A stretch of DNA of 64,000 nucleotides. Source: Negadavirga shengliensis (GTDB taxonomy: Bacteria > Bacteroidota > Bacteroidia > Cytophagales > Cyclobacteriaceae). Position 1 is the first letter of the stretch. Each line of letters starts with the position of its first letter. The stretch is taken from assembly GCF_042652345.1 (NCBI RefSeq), contig NZ_JBHSJJ010000008.1:210127-274126 (forward strand), written 5' to 3'. Below the pieces are notes generated by a model that searched no databases, was not told the DNA's origin, and worked only from the letters and a program-made list of their open reading frames with translations. Shown in pieces: positions 53,020 to 61,600 of the stretch. The translations under genes and the position numbers were made by a program.

Positions 53020-54219
53020 ATGAAAAAAATCATAGTATCAGCTTTTCAAAAATTATCGGATTATTGCGAGCTGCAAGAATTTAAAGGCTATGATCCTTAT
53101 GACAGCCTAAACAGTAGATTTTTCAACAAAATCCCTGTGGTTTCGAAGATACCTGTGGTCAAGCTTGCTTGGACGCAGTTCTTTAAACGAGCCCCCATCA
53201 ATCTGAGACCCTATGTAGGAATAGATAAAGAATACAATCCCAAAGCGTTAGGGTTGTTCCTGTCATCTTATTGCAACCTTTATCAACTGGATCCTTCTGA
53301 AGAATATAGAAACAAGATTGTATTTTTTGCCAATAAGTTGATCGAGCTTCAAAATCCAAACTGGAGCGGGAGCTGTTGGGGCTATAATTTTGATTGGCAA
53401 TCCAGGGCCTTTTTCCAACCGAAACATACGCCTACTGTAGTGGCAACCACTTTCATAGGTTCCGCGCTGCTGGATGCCTATGAAGTAACGGGAAATGAGG
53501 CCTATCTGAAGACCGCACGCAGTGCCTGCGATTTCATCTTAAAGGATTTGAACAGGACTTATGATGAGGACCGGGATTTTTCTTTCTCCTATTCACCATT
53601 GGACAAGAGTGTGGTATTCAATGCTTCATTGTTGGGATCGAGAATTTTATCAAGGGTTTACAGCTATACCCTGGAAGATGAACTTGTAGAACAAGCTAAA
53701 AAATCCGTGGCCTTTGCTTGTAAACATCAGCGTGAGGATGGGGCTTGGGGGTACGGAACTTACGGTTTTCATCAATGGGTGGATAATTTTCATACCGGAT
53801 ATAATTTGGAATGCCTGGCTGATTATATGAAATATTCAGGCGATGATGAGTACAAAGAATACCTTGAAAAAGGATTTGCGTATTATATCAACACTTTTTT
53901 CACCGAAGAGGGAATTCCGAAATACTACAACAACAGCATTTATCCCATAGATATCCATGCCCCTACCCAACTTGTCATTACCCTCAATAAACTGGAACGG
54001 TTTCATCAACATAAGGAAATTGCCGAAAAGGTTTTGGTATGGACGATAGAAAACATGCAGGATCCAAGAGGTTATTTCTATTACCAGATCAATAGGCTTT
54101 TTACCTCTAAAATACCCTATATGCGATGGGCACAAGCGTGGATGTTTCTGGCCTTGAGCGTATATCTTGTTGAAATGAAGTCCAACGTGAAAAGCAGGAA
54201 GTATGAAAATATGGATTGA
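53020..54219 (+). CDS. Alpha/alpha-toroid protein, possible sugar epimerase, lyase or hydrolase
   Basis: The 399-residue protein has repeated helical hairpins with Trp/Gly-rich loops (NPNWSGSCWGYNFDWQSRAF, HTPTVVATTFIGSALLDAY, REDGAWGYGTYGFHQWVDNF, HTGYNLECLADYMKYSGD), the pattern of (alpha/alpha)6 toroids. Such folds include polysaccharide lyases, unsaturated glucuronyl hydrolases and glucuronyl C5-epimerases. There is no signal peptide, so it acts in the cytoplasm. It is the first of four tightly packed genes and overlaps the DUF354 gene by 17 bp. Confidence 0.65.
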   Translation: MKKIIVSAFQKLSDYCELQEFKGYDPYDSLNSRFFNKIPVVSKIPVVKLAWTQFFKRAPINLRPYVGIDKEYNPKALGLFLSSYCNLYQLDPSEEYRNKIVFFANKLIELQNPNWSGSCWGYNFDWQSRAFFQPKHTPTVVATTFIGSALLDAYEVTGNEAYLKTARSACDFILKDLNRTYDEDRDFSFSYSPLDKSVVFNASLLGSRILSRVYSYTLEDELVEQAKKSVAFACKHQREDGAWGYGTYGFHQWVDNFHTGYNLECLADYMKYSGDDEYKEYLEKGFAYYINTFFTEEGIPKYYNNSIYPIDIHAPTQLVITLNKLERFHQHKEIAEKVLVWTIENMQDPRGYFYYQINRLFTSKIPYMRWAQAWMFLALSVYLVEMKSNVKSRKYENMD

Positions 54220-55231
54220 TTTTATCAACTCGCCGCAGGTGAGTTTCTTTGATCCTTTGGTAAAGGAACTCACTGCTGAGGGTCACGAATTTGTCTTTAC
54301 CTGTAGGGATTCGGCCAATACTGTCCAGTTGGTACAGCAACGGAACTGGGTCCACACCATTGTGGGAGACAGGGCCGAGCGGTCTTTCTTCAGGAAAGTG
54401 TTTGCTTTTCCCCTAAGGGTATTGTCACTTTACAGATTCTTAAAATCCATAAGGCCGGATATAGGGATATGCCAGAGCAGTTTCTACCTGCCAATCACGG
54501 CTAAATTATTGGGCTTCCCTTCTATATATACCAATGACAATGAGCATGCGTTGGGAAACATTCCAAGCTTTTACTTTGCTTCAAGGATATTCGTCCCTGA
54601 AAACATTTCTTTGGAAAAAATAGCGAAACAGGGAGCAAAAAAGAGAAAACTAAAACAATATCCGGGCATAAAAGAAGGTGTTTACCTGTGGGTAAAAGGT
54701 TTGGAAATCCAGGCATTGAGGCGGCATCCTGATTGCTGCAAGCGAATTTATGTCCGGCCTGAACCACAGACCGCGCAGTATTATTCCGGTAAGCTCAATT
54801 TTATGGACGATGTTTTAATTGAGCTCAGCCAGAAGTACCCCGTTACTGTACTCGTAAGAGACGAAGACCAACTTCGCCATTATTCCCATGAAAAATTTTC
54901 CAAGTTGGAGGTGCCTTTAGAGCCCATACCGTTTGACGAAGTCGCCACAAAATGCATGTTGTTCATTGGGGCAGGGGGGTCGATGACCAGGGAGATGGCA
55001 ATGGTTGGCGTGCCTACCATCTCAGTTTACCAAGGAGAATTATTGGATGTGGATAGATTTCTGATCCAGGAAAATTTCCTGATTCATAAGCCGGATCTCA
55101 ACGTTTCTTTTATCGAAAAGATGATTCAACAAAACCGGGAATTGGTCAATAGCGGAATTTTGATCGAAAAAGGAAAAGAAGCATATAAACTGTTTAAAAC
55201 TGAACTGTTAAACTTTAAAAATAATGATTAG
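54203..55231 (+). CDS. DUF354 family GT-B-like protein
   Basis: The 342-residue protein begins MKIWIDFINSPQVSFFDPLV and has NDNEHALGNIPSFYFASRIF and MLFIGAGGSMTREMAMVGVP, features of DUF354 (PF04007), related in fold to MurG and UDP-GlcNAc 2-epimerase. It may be a glycosyltransferase or a nucleotide-sugar epimerase. It overlaps both neighbours (17 bp and 8 bp), indicating translational coupling. Confidence 0.8.
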   Translation: MKIWIDFINSPQVSFFDPLVKELTAEGHEFVFTCRDSANTVQLVQQRNWVHTIVGDRAERSFFRKVFAFPLRVLSLYRFLKSIRPDIGICQSSFYLPITAKLLGFPSIYTNDNEHALGNIPSFYFASRIFVPENISLEKIAKQGAKKRKLKQYPGIKEGVYLWVKGLEIQALRRHPDCCKRIYVRPEPQTAQYYSGKLNFMDDVLIELSQKYPVTVLVRDEDQLRHYSHEKFSKLEVPLEPIPFDEVATKCMLFIGAGGSMTREMAMVGVPTISVYQGELLDVDRFLIQENFLIHKPDLNVSFIEKMIQQNRELVNSGILIEKGKEAYKLFKTELLNFKNND

Positions 55232-56228
55232 AGCTGGAATTATCGGCCTGGGGAAAATGGGGATTTCCCATTGTGCCATTTTGGGTGCCCACCCCGATGT
55301 TGACCTGGTGGGTGTTTGTGATACATCTGCTTTGGTGATGGATGTATTCAAAAAATATTCTCCCTATCCATTTTATGCAGATTACAAAAAGATGATCGAA
55401 AAGGCCAGGCTGGATTGTCTGGTCATAGCCTCACCCACGAAACACCATGCGGAAATGGTTGCTTACGCCTTGGACCACGGCATCCACGTTTTTTGTGAGA
55501 AGCCGTTTGTCTTGGATGTTGAAGAAGGCATTATGCTGGCAAAAAAAGCCGAATCGAAAGGTCTGGTTAACCAAGTAGGTTACCACAACAGATTTCTGGG
55601 TACTTTCAATGAGGTCAAGAGGTTATTAAATTCCGACCTTATCGGAGAGGTTTACCATTTTATGGCAGAATCCTATGGCCCGGTGGTGCTGCGGGAAAAA
55701 GGCGGTACCTGGAGATCCGAGAAGGGACAGGGAGGAGGGTGTCTGTATGACTACGCTTCCCACACAATTGATTTGGTTCACTTTTTATTAGGTAAATCCG
55801 ATTCTGTATCGGGGACACTTTTGAAAAGTATTTATTCAAAAGGAGTAGAAGATGCGGTCTACAGTAGCATGGCTTTGGAATCAGGAATCACCGGGCAACT
55901 TTCGGTAAACTGGAGCGATGAGACACACCGGAAAATGAATACCCAGATAACCATCTTGGGTAAAAAGGGAAAGCTCATTGCCGATGCTACGGAAGTTAAA
56001 ATATATCTAAAAGAAGAGCATTTAGGGGAAGGTTTGAGAAAGGGATGGACCGTAAAATACCTGACGGATTTGACGGAAAATGTGGATTATTATTTAAGGG
56101 GCGAGGAATACAGTTCCCAGTTGGATCACTTTATTGCCTGCGTGCAGGGCAAGGAGAAAGAAAACAAGAGTTCATTTGAAAGTGCCGGTTTCACCGATGC
56201 ACTGATTACTAAATTATTAAGCGCTTAA
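55224..56228 (+). CDS. Gfo/Idh/MocA family sugar dehydrogenase
   Basis: The 334-residue oxidoreductase has the Rossmann start RAGIIGLGKMGISHCAIL, the EKPF motif (VFCEKPFVLDVEEGIMLA), VNQVGYHNRFLGTF and GGGCLYDYASHTIDLVHFLL with the family's catalytic-site segment. Such enzymes oxidise or reduce nucleotide-activated sugars, for example WlbA/WbpB on UDP-GlcNAcA at C3. No partner aminotransferase is nearby, so the product is unlikely to be a 3-amino sugar made by that route. It starts 8 bp inside DUF354. Confidence 0.88.
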   Translation: MIRAGIIGLGKMGISHCAILGAHPDVDLVGVCDTSALVMDVFKKYSPYPFYADYKKMIEKARLDCLVIASPTKHHAEMVAYALDHGIHVFCEKPFVLDVEEGIMLAKKAESKGLVNQVGYHNRFLGTFNEVKRLLNSDLIGEVYHFMAESYGPVVLREKGGTWRSEKGQGGGCLYDYASHTIDLVHFLLGKSDSVSGTLLKSIYSKGVEDAVYSSMALESGITGQLSVNWSDETHRKMNTQITILGKKGKLIADATEVKIYLKEEHLGEGLRKGWTVKYLTDLTENVDYYLRGEEYSSQLDHFIACVQGKEKENKSSFESAGFTDALITKLLSA

Positions 56229-56239
56229 TTAACAAAATC

Positions 56240-57109
56240 ATGGATAGAATACTATTTGGCGATAATCAATTTTTCGGCGTGAATCATAGTTCTGACGAAA
56301 AATCCAGGTCACAGACCATCAGATTTCAAGAGGATAAGGCCATTATGGATGTGCTGGATATTGCTATAGACGAAGGCATCAGTACATTTATGTGTACTAC
56401 CCATGACCGGATAGCCAATATCTGCGACACCATAAGAAATGACAGCAAATACCAGGATTTTAAAATTTATCCCTGTATGCCTTATGCCCATAAGTATGCC
56501 AATGCTGTTACTGAATTGGGTTACATGGGCACTATTAAACAATTTGTGCCAGGGAACATTTTCAGCACCTTTGCCAAAGGTGGGCTGGCATTTGTAAAAA
56601 AGGATTTTTCCGCACTGGCAGAACTGATGATCGATGCGGAACTCAAAATGTTTCAGGGAATAAATACGCCGGTTATCTGGATGCAGAATGTCATAACCGA
56701 TTTATTGCTGGGGTTGGGGATGACTGAGTTTTTGGTTACTTTTTATAACCATGTGAAGCATAAACACGGCGCCGAGCCTGGCTTCATCACGATGAATTTG
56801 CCCTTGTTATTGGACACCTTGGAAAAAGCAGGCATTGAAAACCCCACTGTTTGCGCTTCTATCAACAAAATCGGCTTTAGAATGTCAGGAGGCATCAAAG
56901 TATACGAGGAAGTGATTGCCCAAAAACGGTGTAAATTAGTGGCCATGCAGGTTTTGGCCGCGGGCGCCCTCAGGCCGGCGGAAGCTTTTGAATATGTATG
57001 TAACCTGGAAGGTGTGGATTCCATACTTTTCGGCGCTTCTTCCAGGGCCAATATCCACCAGTCTAAAGAATTGATAGAAGTATACAGTCGAAAGCTTTTA
57101 TCTGTATGA
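56240..57109 (+). CDS. Aldo/keto-reductase-like TIM-barrel protein
   Basis: The 289-residue protein begins MDRILFGDNQFFGVNHSSDE and ends in a typical barrel (VDSILFGASSRANIHQSKEL), with VLDIAIDEGISTFMCTTHDR near the front. The GASS-R ending resembles the NADPH-binding C-terminus of aldo/keto reductases, but the usual D-Y-K-H tetrad is not evident, so the activity is uncertain. It follows the Gfo/Idh/MocA gene by 11 bp and closes the four-gene module. Confidence 0.65.
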   Translation: MDRILFGDNQFFGVNHSSDEKSRSQTIRFQEDKAIMDVLDIAIDEGISTFMCTTHDRIANICDTIRNDSKYQDFKIYPCMPYAHKYANAVTELGYMGTIKQFVPGNIFSTFAKGGLAFVKKDFSALAELMIDAELKMFQGINTPVIWMQNVITDLLLGLGMTEFLVTFYNHVKHKHGAEPGFITMNLPLLLDTLEKAGIENPTVCASINKIGFRMSGGIKVYEEVIAQKRCKLVAMQVLAAGALRPAEAFEYVCNLEGVDSILFGASSRANIHQSKELIEVYSRKLLSV

Positions 57110-57402
57110 GGGGATATTTGACTGCAAATCGACAAGCCATGTTAATGCCAAGAATTAATGGGTAAATCCAAGACTGATCTGTGGTGTATTTTTTTGAAGT
57201 TTCAAATATTTTATTTGTTTTTTTAAATATATAAAAGTGTAATTTGTTACCTTTATCATATATACCTAAAGCAGTTTTTACTATAACTTTGGTTGATTTG
57301 TGCGGAAAGCTATTATTACTTGTCGGATAGATTTCTTTAGAGTGATTATATGGAGGGACAAATGTCTAAAATTATGTCCATATTTCTGAATATGAGGTAG
57401 TT
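57110..57402. other. Leader of the exostosin-like gene
   Basis: No gene is visible in these 293 bp. The segment AAATATATAAAAGTG at 57225-57239 resembles the leader word GATATATAAAAATG at 41135 and AAATACATAAAAAAG at 39978. The gene that follows thus may share its control with the sugar transferases. Confidence 0.4.
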
Positions 57403-58362
57403 ATGAAGTTGTTTGGATACGATAATCTTCATTTTGATGAAAATTCACTCCATGAATTTCATAAATTGAATGAGTCGCTTTTTATCAGATTATTGTTTCA
57501 GAACCTTGAAGATGTTATGGGAGAGGAGTTTAATGAATATGATTTTTTTATTTACTCCAATTTTAAAGGTGACACATATCCAGTTAGTATTTCATACAAC
57601 TCCAAGCGCAAAAAAGTCCTCTTGTATTTTTCTGATGAATCGGGTTCAGACCCAAGCCCATATGTGAGGGATTATTATGCAGTTTTTAAAGCTTATATCG
57701 GCACTAGTGTAAAGTTTGACAATGTATTTCCCTTGCCTCTAGGTTATGTCAAGGACGTGCCGCAGCTGCCAATTATTCCTACTAAGGAGAGGAAGTTTAA
57801 TGTGTTTTTTAGAGGAAATTTGAACAATAACCGAATTGATTTTTACCGTAATTTTTCAAAATGGAAACCAATATTGCCTTCCCAGACCTTTTTGAAAGAA
57901 AGGCTTTGGAACAAAACCACAAAATACAGAGCATTATTGTTAAAGCTGAGGACAGATTTTAGTGATTATTTTCCCGATTCAATCATAATGTTCAATAGTT
58001 CTTTTAAAACAGGTTTTTCACCCTATGAGTATGGAGAATTTCTTGCGGACAGTAAAATTGTATTATGTCCCAAAGGATTTGATATGACGGAATGTTTCAG
58101 ACATTTCGAAGCCATGAGAGCAGGTTGTGTGATCATATCAGAAAAACTTCCGGAAACGGAATTTTATAAAAATTCACCTATCATCCAGATTGAGGATTGG
58201 GGGAAAGGCCTTGCTATTGCAAAAAATCTGATTGATGATTTGGACACGATGGCCGGGATTCAACAAAAAACCATAAAGTGGTGGGAGGAAAAGTGTTCGG
58301 AAAAGGGAACGGCTGCCTATATATACAGAAAGCTTCAGACTTTAGTCCCACATGTTGTTTAA
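57403..58362 (+). CDS. Exostosin-like glycosyltransferase (GT47-type)
   Basis: The 319-residue protein has the exostosin-family segment SPYEYGEFLADSKIVLCPKG, then DMTECFRHFEAMRAGCVIIS with the conserved E-x-R-x-E-A-M-R-A-G-like core, and EFYKNSPIIQIEDW. Such enzymes transfer glycosyl units in glucuronan-like or other polymers. It stands apart from the preceding genes (293-bp gap) and ends before the strong bidirectional terminator. Confidence 0.75.
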   Translation: MKLFGYDNLHFDENSLHEFHKLNESLFIRLLFQNLEDVMGEEFNEYDFFIYSNFKGDTYPVSISYNSKRKKVLLYFSDESGSDPSPYVRDYYAVFKAYIGTSVKFDNVFPLPLGYVKDVPQLPIIPTKERKFNVFFRGNLNNNRIDFYRNFSKWKPILPSQTFLKERLWNKTTKYRALLLKLRTDFSDYFPDSIIMFNSSFKTGFSPYEYGEFLADSKIVLCPKGFDMTECFRHFEAMRAGCVIISEKLPETEFYKNSPIIQIEDWGKGLAIAKNLIDDLDTMAGIQQKTIKWWEEKCSEKGTAAYIYRKLQTLVPHVV

Positions 58363-58550
58363 TATTTACAATAAACTGTTCTTTTTCCATAAATCCGGCG
58401 CAAAAGCCGTTTTAGGATCAGGGCTTTACTTTTTATATGTTGAGCTATGGACGGTCTGAAAATTCAGTGGATTTAAGATTTTTCACGTTAAAATTGGAAC
58501 GGTTAACTTTCGGATAAACGTGAAGGTCCAATAGGAACATGGTGTAGCAT

Positions 58551-58594
58551 AAAAAAGAGGCTGCCTTAAGTCAATTTGGGGCAGCCTCTTTTTT
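58551..58594. terminator. Strong bidirectional terminator at the end of the locus
   Basis: A perfect 15-bp stem (AAAAAAGAGGCTGCC / GGCAGCCTCTTTTTT) encloses a 14-base loop, with the A and T runs as part of the stem. It ends transcription of the exostosin-like gene and of the convergent beta-helix gene. Confidence 0.9.
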
Positions 58595-58608
58595 GGATGT
58601 TGGAGATT

Positions 58609-61600
58609 TTAAGGATTAACAATCAGTCTTTGTCTCTTGATTATGGTTTCTTTTTCTGTAATGCTCAATAAGAAAACACCCTGGGAGAGACCGTCGAGAG
58701 GGATTATGTATTTATTTCCTTCCAGGTGAATCCATTCCAGGTTGTATTGGCTTATAAGCCGGCCTCCGGTAGTATGTATCAAAACCTTTCCAAATTCAGT
58801 ATCCATTGGCAATTCGATAAACACTTTTTCACTGGCAGGATTAGGAAATATTTTAACATCATCCATGCCGTCCGATTTCCGGTTATCGGGTTCTGTAGTG
58901 GATTCGGAAAAGTAGGTATCCGTTTCTCCATACCCTCTTAGGTGTGCAGTACCCAGTTGATTCTGTCCGCTTTCGTCGATAATAGCTATCCCCGAAATGA
59001 CGGCATTATTAGCGGAGGCAACCATATCAATATTGACCACTCCATCATTTATTTCGATATTTTCAAAGATCAAAACGGTTTCTTTGTTCCCGTTTTCTAC
59101 ATACATGTCGAGATTTTTCCTGACGACTTTTCCTTCTATCAGAATATCGAAAACCCTTTGCCCCGCTCTTGCCGTTGGCCCGGTTTTGCCAAAGTAAGTT
59201 TCATTATGATAGGTTTTGACAGTATACGTGCCATTGGGTACGGGAATATGATACCTTAAATTAGATGCGAACTTTCCAGACTGGAACAATACCTCATTGC
59301 TGGCGGAGGGGTTGTTGCTGGTGTTCGCGTTCTCTGTCAGCAAATAATATTTAGGAGTGTTCTCAAAGGTGATGTTTTGAAAAGATACTTCCCTGTTGGA
59401 TCCCGTGTTTAGAAATAATCCACTGGAAGCAGCAGTTCCGTCGCTTGATTGTCGTTCAATGGCAATACCTGAGATAATGGCGTTGTTAGCTGAAGCAATC
59501 ATATCAATATTGAGAGAACCGTCTCTTACTTCTATATTTTTAAAGACAAGGATGGTTTCTTTGTTGTCATTTTCTAAAAACATATCAAAATCTTTTTTTA
59601 CAAGATTGCCCTCCATTGAAATGTTGAACACCCGTTGTCCTGCCCTGGCAGCCGGTCCATTTTTGCCAAAGTAAGTTTCATTATGATACGTTTTGACGGT
59701 ATAAGTACCATTGGGCACAGGAATGCCATATTTTAAATCGGCCGCAAATCTGCCCGACTGGAACAGCCGGTCTTTACTGGCTGAGCTATTGGAACTTATG
59801 TTGGAACTCGCCGTAAGCAGATAATCGTTGGGTAGTCTCTCAAAATCTGTATTAAGATAGGAGATATTGCCAATATTGCTGGTATTGAAAGATAACTTGA
59901 AATCGCTTCCCTTATCCTGACCAAGTTCCCCTGAGGTCTGGACAATTGCGATTCCGGAGATGGTGGCATTATTGGCAGAAGCCTGAAGGTTGATGTTCAG
60001 TTGACCGTTTTTGACTTCTATGTTTTGAAAGGTCAGAACTGTTTCTTTGTTGCCGCTTTCCGCATACATGTCAAAACCTTTCTTTACTACTTCGCCCTGG
60101 AGTGAAATATCGAATACCCTTTGTCCTGCCCTGTCAGCAGGCCCGTTTTTACCAAAATACGTTTCGTTGTGTAAGGTCTGAACGGTGTAAACCCCGTTGG
60201 GGACCGGTATAGTAATACCTAAACTTGACGCAAATCTGGCCGTTTGAAAGATGGGATGGTCACTGGCATTGGCATTTGAGCTTATTTTGCTTCCCGAACT
60301 GAAAAATGAAGTGTTCTCAGATTTAAAATTCTGATTTTGAAAGAAGACATTTTGATTGCTTCCAAAATTATAGAACTGAGATAGACCAGGGTTGCCCAGT
60401 CTATTCGGATCTATGATATCTGCAATAGGAGCGCTGACATCGAATGCGATTTCCTGGGAAACAGCCTGATTTCCTTTTACATCGTATACAGATGCCCATA
60501 CGTAATGACTTCCACTAGGTATATTTTTCCATACGGCTTCGTAAGGTTCAGAAGCACGCGACGCTATCAATTCCAGGCCACAATAAAAATCCACCTTTTT
60601 AATTTCTGACCCATTGGTGGTAATTTTTCCTTTCAGTGTGATGTCATCTCCTTCTTTTAAATTGTTAGGATCTTCCGATAGCACCAGTTGAATTTCCGGT
60701 GCTTTAGTTTCTTCAATGATGGCAGGAGCCCCCTCATTTGATATGCGGATTAATATTACGGAACCATAGGACGGAATGGTAACAGATCCGCTGTATTCTT
60801 TTTTTGTGGCATCCACATAAGTGCCACCCAATGCGATCGTTTTTGGAGTACTACTTGTGTTATATTCAAATATTATTTCGTCGTCAGGATTCACCATGGT
60901 CACATCCGCTTCCATAATCTCCAAATCATCTATCCAATAAGTGAAATCGGTCTCTTGGGTCGCTATCATCAGTGAAACTTTTTCGATATCCGCAACGGGA
61001 GATAGAACGGTTTCATAGGTGGCTACTTTCCCGTTAAGTTCGAAAGAAGTCATTGTGGAAACAATTTGCCAAGGAGATTCAGAGTGTCGAAAATAGGTCC
61101 TGATATTCCCCTCTTTGCTAGCCAATGATTTAAATTTGACCAAGTAAGTTTTATCTTTCTTCAAACTTCCCACGTCAATTCTGACCGAAGAGCTACCTGG
61201 GGCTGTAACTTTCAATGTGCCCCCATTTATTTTTCCGGAATCCCAGCTGGATGAACAACTATTGCAGCCTTGGCCCAGAACATTTTTATCAAATGTTCCG
61301 TTGGCAAAAATATTTGACCCTATCTTTTTGTTGATCCTATACTGGTCTACTTCAACAATATTGTTTTTGGAATTCCTGTCTTTTCCGAATTCGTTTCTCC
61401 ATAATTCTAAATTTTTTATTCCTTCAACATTGTTGCCTGACCCATTCACGTATCGGGTGCTGATAAAAAATTGATCCCCAAAGGGACGGAATAAATAATT
61501 TAGGTCAAAATCCGCCATCTGGCGAATATCATCTTTATGTGAGCGTATAGCATATGTATTCTGGTCTGCCCTTTTGGAGAAAAAGATGTTGTTCTTTACT

